DNA of 64,000 nucleotides, from NCBI GenBank assembly GCA_011800155.1, contig CM022378.1, forward strand, positions 992,001 to 1,056,000, written 5' to 3'. This document shows, piece after piece, positions 57,976-64,000 of the stretch. The notes beneath the pieces were generated by a model. That model ran no database searches. It was not told the origin of the DNA and saw only the letters and a list, made by a program, of their open reading frames with translations. The position numbers and the translations under genes are program-made. Source of the DNA: Flammulina velutipes. Lineage: Eukaryota > Basidiomycota > Agaricomycetes > Agaricales > Physalacriaceae. Each line of letters begins with the position of its first letter. Within the stretch, counting starts at the first letter, position 1.

Positions 57976-59262
57976 TGGCTGTTTCTTACTTTTGCAAGGG
58001 AAATGTTTTCCTGGATCATGTAAAGCATAATGTTGCCTTTGCGTACCAGAAAACGAGCTCGATTTGACGAAAGATGTTCAGCCTGTGTTCAGCGCAGAAG
58101 GCATATTGAAATGCCTGCCGGATGGCCAACCTCTTGTCTTCCAACCACCACCGGCACTAAAAGTTGAGGTAGTCGAGCAAGTCCTAATACCTGTTCCTCT
58201 TGCACGCGCAGGGGCAAACAACGATTGCGCTCGACTGCCTGGAGGGTAAGAGGTCTGATAATCTAGCGACTTCATCTGACTGGGATACTAACTCTGGTGT
58301 TTTTGGAGGATATCGGGGAGCTGACGACTGCCGTGCCAGTTGTGCGCAGTGCCTTCTCCGTGTACGTTTCTCGCTTCAGGAAGCTTGTTGACGAGATTTG
58401 ATAGCTTCTCTTCCGATATAACAAGACTACGGCTTGATTTGCCTCCATGATTCTTTCTATTTTCTATTTTGGTTTTGTAGTCGCCTGTTTCTGGTTCGTT
58501 GGGCGGCCCCTTTTGGCATTCATGGTACTGTCAATATCTTGTTTTTCATACTTTCGGCAGCTTCGCGTGACTTCTAGACGACTTGAGTATGGTGGTGTGT
58601 CGTTCTTCGTGGATAACATCTGGGGGTTCCGAGACTGACAATCTCATTCCTATGTGCCGTTGCATGGGATCATGAAGTCGATTTTGGATAGGCGAGAAAG
58701 TGTTTGGAATCCGGGGACTTCTAGTCTGGCAAACTCTACTGTACGCGTCGTTGCTGAGAGCGGAATGTATGGTTCTTTGAGATTTCTGAGGCTTTGAACG
58801 CTGAAGAGGCCTCAAGCAGCGATTTCCCACCCGCGAGCCATTTTCCCTTATCTTCTATTCTCTGAACCAATTCCGGCGCGAATGGGATCACTTGTTTCAG
58901 CGATAGATTGACTGCGCTTGGAAGGAGGGTAGGCAGACTTTGTCAAGTTTGTGGTCATCCTTTACTTATTCAACTTGTGATTCGTTCAACAATCTGATGA
59001 TTCCATTTCAGTATCTATGTTCCACTAAGGTGTCAAGTCTTCCTGAGGTCCCACAAGATATCATCATAATCATAAATCAAGACTCTCCGCTCAAGTCCGT
59101 TCAACAGATGGTTATCAAGTTTCATTACTACTTCGTTCAATTGATATGGACTACGCGAACACTGCGGTGCGCAGTCATTTATGCCTCTGCTGATGCTTCC
59201 CACGGCCCACAGCTCTCTACATATATCAATCAGACTAGAATGCCATCTGCTCATAAACATCA
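57976..59262. other. No gene recognised
   Basis: About 1.3 kb of moderately GC-rich DNA downstream of trr1. Short open frames on both strands have no motif. Confidence 0.4.
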
Positions 59263-59636
59263 ATGGGTAACGTCCCCTCCCAGTCTCATAAATCCCCTCT
59301 CGTCGTCGTGATGGACGGCAAGTCCGCCGTCATCTCGCGCCACACAGCTTACGAGGCTCGTATCGCGTTCACTACATATGCATGCACCACCTATTGATCC
59401 TTTATTAGGACGCCGTCACAGCAGTCAAAGCCGTGAAGACCTTCAAAGACACACTCGACAACCACGACATCTACTTCACAGCCTTCCTCCCCAAGCTCGG
59501 TGAAGCGGAATTCGAGGTTACGGAGGATGCGTGGCAACAAGTCCTTCCCCTCCTCGCCGTCCTCAATGTCCATGTTACTGGTGAAGGTTGGCAGGTTTTC
59601 GTCAGTTCGAGGGGCACAATTATTGACCAACTTTAG
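59263..59636 (+). CDS. Small protein with N-myristoylation-like start, paralogue 1
   Basis: Exon 1 (59263-59355) starts MGNVPSQSHKSPLVVVMDGK; exon 2 (59409-59636) starts DAVTAVKAVKTFKDTLDN and holds IYFTAFLPKLGEAEFEVTED. Total 106 residues. Gly2 and Ser6 fit the MGxxxS N-myristoylation pattern. It is clearly paralogous to 61541-61905 in both exons, with the intron at the same place. Here the donor would be GC (GAG-GCTCGT), a poor site, so this copy may be impaired. I do not recognise the family. Confidence 0.55.
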
Positions 59637-60172
59637 ATAAGGTAGAACGACAACAGAGAGCTCCAGCATACGAGCTGCACAAGACTCTTGATGAGAAGTT
59701 AGTTAAGATAGACGACTGAAGCCTCGTTGAATGGACAATCGTAACACAAGTTTTATGTGGCTAATCTGAGGAGCGAGTGAGTAAGACTGAGATGTTTGTT
59801 GCCGATTGACCTTGTACTGGGCGCTACAATGATTGCACGACTGGGAGGACATCAATTAGAATGATCCTACAGCGTATTTGAGGCCCGGGAGTTTCATTCC
59901 CTTGGCAAGCATTTTCGTGCGTGGTATTCAGACAGCTGTGGCGCTTTTGAACAAGTCAATAAGGCCGTTGAGGCATATGATTGATATCGATTTAGTTTTT
60001 GCGTAGAATTTGCAAAAAACCAAGATAGGTCACCGTATAGAATGATACTTCCGTCTCATTATGGTCCTGCATTCTTACGACGAATTCTGGTCTAATGCAA
60101 CTGGTATAAGCGTAGAATAGTGACTTCCTAACGAGATGGTGCTTACTGTGGATGCGTGAGGATGTTGTTTGT
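59637..60172. other. Spacer
   Basis: No gene recognised. One TGTGGCGC word near 59939. Confidence 0.4.
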
Positions 60173-61003
60173 TTACGTGACACTGCGTAGGCACAGTGAC
60201 TGCTGTTTCCATCTCTCAACAAACCCACACGAACGATATAGGCCTTTCGCAGCTTCATTTTCCTCCCCCACTTCAACCCACAATTCCGTGCGTCGAGGCA
60301 AGCTTGCTATGACAGATAGCAACAAAGCACGCCCATACCCACGTCTACGAAAGGACTCATCGACAGCGATTCCAGTCACCAATGCGTGTGCTGAGACAGG
60401 AAAAGGTGGTACGCCGAGCTCGTCTTCGAGAAAGCGGTATTGAATGCATGCGGCAGGTATACGGCCAGGTGCGGAGCCAGGTATACACATCCATGCCAAA
60501 ATGCATTCGTGGTCAACGAGGTGCTTTTTAGCAGGATAGGTCGATGCGAAAGACTCTCTACCATCGGTGATGAAGGCATTACTGCACAGCTGGGAAATGT
60601 AGCTCTTGCATCCCGCGCGCACTTGTTCTAGTGTGGAGGGCCGGATAGACAATACCATAGTTGAGCCTTCAGAAGTCCAAGATCCAGGCAGATGATTAAA
60701 CCGGTTTGGGAGCCCAAGTACACGAAATCTTACAAACGGAGGGACACTGGTCTGGAAGAGGGGAAACGAGCGGATGTTTTTGAGAAGACAATGATCATGG
60801 GAGGGGGTGAGAGAAGACAGAAGAGCATAAATGTCCTGTTCAGAGGCGTCGTGTTTGAGAAATATGTAGCAGCCGTTCAAGAAGTGACGGGGAAACTGCG
60901 AGTTGCGGAGGAGGAGGATGGTAGTTAAGGCGTCCTGGTAATTTATAGGTATCGGTAGTCGCGTGCAATAGTCCACCGCACTCTCGAAATGCTTCACGGA
61001 CAA
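60173..61003 (-). CDS. GNAT N-acetyltransferase, single exon
   Basis: 276 residues without introns, from MSVKHFESAVDYCTRLPIPI to SLCLRSVT. The C-terminal third has the GNAT acetyl-CoA motif (HALVTGIAVDESFRRRGYGR, with RRGYGRA) and VGEENEAAKGLYRSCGF. The N-terminal part is longer than in simple GNATs. In layout (an extended N-terminal half, then VTGIAVDESFRRRGYG near the C-terminus) it resembles GNAT proteins of fungi with unknown substrates. It sits between the two small paralogues, on the opposite strand. Confidence 0.8.
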   Translation of the reverse strand: MSVKHFESAVDYCTRLPIPINYQDALTTILLLRNSQFPRHFLNGCYIFLKHDASEQDIYALLSSLTPSHDHCLLKNIRSFPLFQTSVPPFVRFRVLGLPNRFNHLPGSWTSEGSTMVLSIRPSTLEQVRAGCKSYISQLCSNAFITDGRESFASTYPAKKHLVDHECILAWMCIPGSAPGRIPAACIQYRFLEDELGVPPFPVSAHALVTGIAVDESFRRRGYGRALLLSVIASLPRRTELWVEVGEENEAAKGLYRSCGFVERWKQQSLCLRSVT

Positions 61004-61540
61004 AAGAGTGAAAATTGAAGGGCTACGTTGGTGTTTAACATCAGCAAAAGTATATGTATTCTACAAGTCGAATACACGTACGACGATAGCGACGAGATAA
61101 CTATCTCTGAAACGGTCATGAGCGTCAAGACGAGGTTGACCACACATGAAGGGAGAGTTGGCAATCTCGGCCCTCGGCTCAGTGCGCACGTGGCACAAGC
61201 TAACGGACTTGAGAACTTGAATGCTACTGTTACAGACGATAAACCGCCCAGTGTCCCCAGGCGCTCGTACTGAAGCGCTGGGTGAACCTGATAGCCTGAG
61301 ATAGACGTACGGAGATTGCATCGGAGGTAGTGGTGGAAGCCAGGATAGAATGGAATTCCCACGCTGTTCGTGCGCAAGTGCGTTGGACAGTGGGCTTTGA
61401 AAACTTTCGAGCGAGATCCAGCTGCGATCTTGTAAAGGAAGTGGGTACGATTATGATTAAGGATCTTTGAGGCGTGGGGATATTCATAATCTTTTATGAT
61501 GGGGTCTACTTATAGCACCGCAAAGGGTTCGCCGTGTACC
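61004..61540. other. Spacer
   Basis: Upstream of both the GNAT gene and the second small paralogue. Open frames on both strands lack motifs. Confidence 0.4.
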
Positions 61541-61905
61541 ATGGGCAACAACAACTCCGCACCTCAAAGCACATCCCCGCTCATCGTAGAGATGAATGGA
61601 AAGTCTGCCGTTATTTTCCGCTACATGTCTTACGACGTGAGTTCTCTTCTTAGTAAGGCGATTGCTGACTGTACATGTATCGGTAGGACGCGGTGTCAGC
61701 TGTGAAAGGTGTATCGACGTTCAAAGCCGCGCTGGAGAACCGCGAGATATACTTTACCGTTCAATTGCCTGAATTTGGGGAGGGAGAGTTTGAGGTGACA
61801 CGGGATGCGTGGGCACAGGTGCTTGACAGCGTGACACACATCAAGGTCAACGTAGTCGGAGCACAAGATAGTGGGTCGTTTGAGTTCAGTGTGAGATTTT
61901 TCTGA
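61541..61905 (+). CDS. Small protein with N-myristoylation-like start, paralogue 2
   Basis: Exon 1 (61541-61636) MGNNNSAPQSTSPLIVEMNG.. to SYD; GTGAGT..GTAG intron; exon 2 (61687-61905) DAVSAVKGVSTFKAALENRE to FEFSVRFF. 104 residues. Gly2 and Ser6 again fit MGxxxS. An upstream in-frame ATG near 61499 would add about 14 residues and bury the myristoylation motif; conservation with paralogue 1 supports 61541. Family unknown. Confidence 0.65.
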
Positions 61906-62062
61906 CTGTCAATTGATAGATAGGCCCAGAGACACTGCACCGCCGTACGAGCAGCCGTCGGAGCTGAAATGAATCACGAGAAGAGCTGTCTCGACAAAGT
62001 GAAAGGCTTATGGTGAGGTTGAATTGTCTTGAAGCGCAGATATAACGAAAAGAAAATGAAGA

Positions 62063-63317
62063 TCACTTCTTGCCCTTCTTTTTGCCCCCGCTACCACCAC
62101 TAAAGGTTTTCTTCCCTTCAAAGCCTGGCCGCGACTTTCCACTCCCACTCCCACCTCCCTTCCTTCTCTCATTGCGCTGCGCGATATTGTCCGTCCGCTT
62201 TTTCTGCTTGGCCGCCATGGACAAAGTGACCTGCTCTTTACGCTCCTCCCACGACTTTTTGCTCTTCGTCTTTTCCTTTTCCTTCCGCTTCGCTGCCTTC
62301 TTGAGGCGGCCTTCGTCATCCCGGAGCTTGACGCCGTCGAGGCGTGCCTCCGCTTTCGCGAATTTGTCCTTCTCTTCGATGGCCTGGCGCTTTTCGGCTG
62401 GGAGAGCAGCTAAGCGTTCCTTCCGCGCTTGAAGTTGAGCGAGAGCCTGTGTAGGGTCGGAGGATGTTTTGAGGTTGTGGAGGGGAGCGGGTTTAGAGCT
62501 ACTGGTAGACGAGAACGCAACCGTGGCGTATTTTCCAGATGGTGGCAGTTGGGCATCGGGTACAAGTAGTTGGGTCTAAGCAACAGATTAGTCGGTAATA
62601 ATTTTTGTAGAGCAAAGACGTACCTTGGTAATGTTGCCCTGCTTTTTCTTTTCATCCTTGCCGATGTCAGGTTTCCGTTTAGTCTTGGATTCCTCTTCGC
62701 GTTTGATTTTTTCTTTCGTGGCTTGTCTCCGTCGGTCGCGCATGGCGCCACGCTGGCGACGACGTTCTTCTAGCAGCTCGTCTCTGCCGCTTGGTGCGCG
62801 ACCACCTCTGCGCAGCTGAGCCATTCGTGCGTGGAGTTTGTCTCGAAGTTCGGAGATGCCGCCAGACTGGGCCATCGGGACAAGACTCTCGTCCATGTCG
62901 ACGTCCTCGTCGTTGTCGTCGTCCTCCGCCTCGAGATCCACATCGACGCTCATCTCATCGTCGTCGTCGTCGTCGTCGCCATCCTCAGAGTCAGGCTCAT
63001 CCAATTTCCGTTTAGAAGAGGAAGCGCGAGCTTCATTTTGCAAGTCCACGACGCTCTTGTTGTTGGCTGGATCAAACTATACAGCTATCAAAGAAAGGTA
63101 TTTCGAGAATGAACTAGCAGCGCACCTTGTCTCGTTTCGCTTTCTTCAAGGCCTCTTTTTTGTGTTCTTTTTCCTTCTTTGTGTGTTTTTGGAATTTGGA
63201 TGCGAGTTCGTCTGGGTCTTGAACGAGATAGTATTTTGCTGGAATGAGCTTCAGCAGCGACTCGAAAGTGCCGTTGTGGCGTTCCAAAGACGTCTGCAGG
63301 ACGGTCGTCGAGGTCAT
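62063..63317 (-). CDS. SURF6/Rrp14 nucleolar protein
   Basis: Exons 63126-63317, 62624-63076 and 62063-62575 give 385 residues in phase. N-terminal [20 protein letters not shown] and [20 protein letters not shown] match the SURF6 N-terminal domain. Then comes a highly acidic stretch ([20 protein letters not shown]), [20 protein letters not shown] (the SURF6 core start), and a Lys-rich C-terminal half ([20 protein letters not shown]) ending [12 protein letters not shown]6/Rrp14 acts in the nucleolus in 18S and 25S rRNA processing. It is divergent from the last gene, with 528 bp between the start codons. Confidence 0.9.
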
Positions 63318-63845
63318 CGCACGAACGCAGAAAATAATGATCGTGGCTGTGCACAATTTGGCTTGCTTCAATCCATCATGACAATTACTTACAACATATG
63401 CAACTCTGTAAACCTACTCGCTGAGCATCATCCATAGTTCCCAACTCCAAGTTATTCCTACAAAAAGTGAGCCTGCCAAATTGCCCTCGGTCGGCGGTCT
63501 TAACAGATTCAAGTTTATCCTAGTTTATCCAGGACTTGGCACCTGCTCAGACGTGAGTATTACTATGTATCACAGCAGGAACAGGCCCCCACCTGCTCCT
63601 CCCCCACGGCTCTTCGTCGGCGACCTGAGCCTCCCTCTTCACGACCACTCGCACGTTTCCCCGAGCCATCCCATCACGCGAACCTCTTTCCGAACTGAAT
63701 CCGGCCCTTCGCAATCCACGCACCATTATTGGACTGCATGGGCACCTAATCATTCCTCTATTTGTCGGTGATTCCTCGCTTCTGTGAGGTTCGCGTTCAT
63801 TTAAAGGCGTGAGCAGAAAGCAGACTATCCTCATTTCCATCCTAA
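63318..63845. promoter_or_regulatory. Divergent spacer between SURF6 and the secreted protein gene
   Basis: Probable promoter region for both genes. CATTTAAAGG near 63801-63810, about 40 bp before the right-hand start codon, is TATA-like. No exon recognised. Confidence 0.35.
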
Positions 63846-64000
63846 ATGCTTCCTCTTAGGCTTGCCGTAGGGTTGGTTACTCTCGTTGGTTCAGGTATGG
63901 TTTCCCCATCCGCGAATTCTCACTCGCCAGAGCTGATCGTTTATAGTGGCTGCCCAAGGCGCACAGTACATTGACCCGGATAATGGTATCACATTCTGGG
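63846..64000 (+). CDS. Secreted protein with CDH-like cytochrome domain, 5' end only
   Basis: Exon 1 (63846-63894) starts MLPLRLAVGLVTLVGS; after intron 63895-63946 the frame continues VAAQGAQYIDPDNGITFW and runs off the window. This is a signal peptide (cleavage likely near AAQG) followed by the Q-Y-x-D-P-x-x-G-I-x-F start seen in the cytochrome (haem b) domain of cellobiose dehydrogenase and single-domain relatives. Whether a dehydrogenase domain follows cannot be seen. Confidence 0.6.

Noticed and set aside
39024..63317. Secondary metabolite gene cluster (ppo, hydrolase, aminotransferase, aldo-keto reductase)
   Set aside because: There is no core synthase, and the genes are mixed with housekeeping ones (La, SURF6, thioredoxin reductase), so simple neighbourhood is more likely.
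62791..63437. Plus-strand open frames opposite SURF6
   Set aside because: They come from the Asp/Glu-rich and Lys/Arg-rich codons of SURF6 read backwards; no motif.

Overview
The window looks like nuclear DNA of a mushroom-forming basidiomycete (Agaricomycetes). Genes are split by many short introns of about 40-70 bp. The recognisable proteins have fungal homologues: a Ppo-type fatty acid dioxygenase, a La protein, an Nha1-type Na+/H+ antiporter, thioredoxin reductase, SURF6, and the start of a secreted protein with a cellobiose-dehydrogenase-like cytochrome domain. All calls were made by reading the sequence; no database search was run.

There are two compartments. From 1 to about 38.1 kb the DNA is AT-richer and full of repeats: decayed host-like or element-borne genes (183-1547, 5899-6620, 7810-9500, 10501-13829), one apparently open viroplasmin/RNase H1-N domain gene (9587-10236), at least three families of TA-flanked MITEs with related termini (4034-4631, 6915-7636, 12627-13339 and 37402-38097), GC-rich palindromic repeats (2.2-4.0 kb), a 1.8-kb inverted-repeat element without a gene (14239-16023), a mosaic of duplicated fragments (17-30 kb) with a tyrosine-recombinase remnant (30432-30710), and an almost intact hAT transposon (31646-35512).

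From about 39 kb to the end the DNA is gene-dense: ppo (39024, +), La protein (42586, +), alpha/beta hydrolase (45849, -), Nha1-type antiporter (46736, +), GNAT (50117, -), PLP aminotransferase (51870, -), TIGR04076-like protein (52535, -), aldo-keto reductase with a long N-terminal extension (54971, -), a small membrane protein (56280, -), thioredoxin reductase (56895, +), two paralogous small proteins with N-myristoylation-like starts (59263 and 61541, +) on either side of a second GNAT (61003, -), SURF6 (63317, -), and the 5' end of a secreted cytochrome-domain protein (63846, +). These are mostly unrelated housekeeping or metabolic genes and do not form an obvious biosynthetic cluster.

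The most unusual signals are: (1) a 9-bp word TGCGCCACA/TGTGGCGCA present 12 times (about 0.5 expected), in both compartments and in coding and non-coding DNA; (2) several MITE families sharing the terminus TA-GGGyTTtAArGT; (3) a recent MITE copy lodged inside an intron of a gene whose splice phases remain intact; (4) a tRNA-like A-box/B-box module inside that MITE; (5) nonsense codons in the decayed genes that are nearly all explained by C-to-T change.
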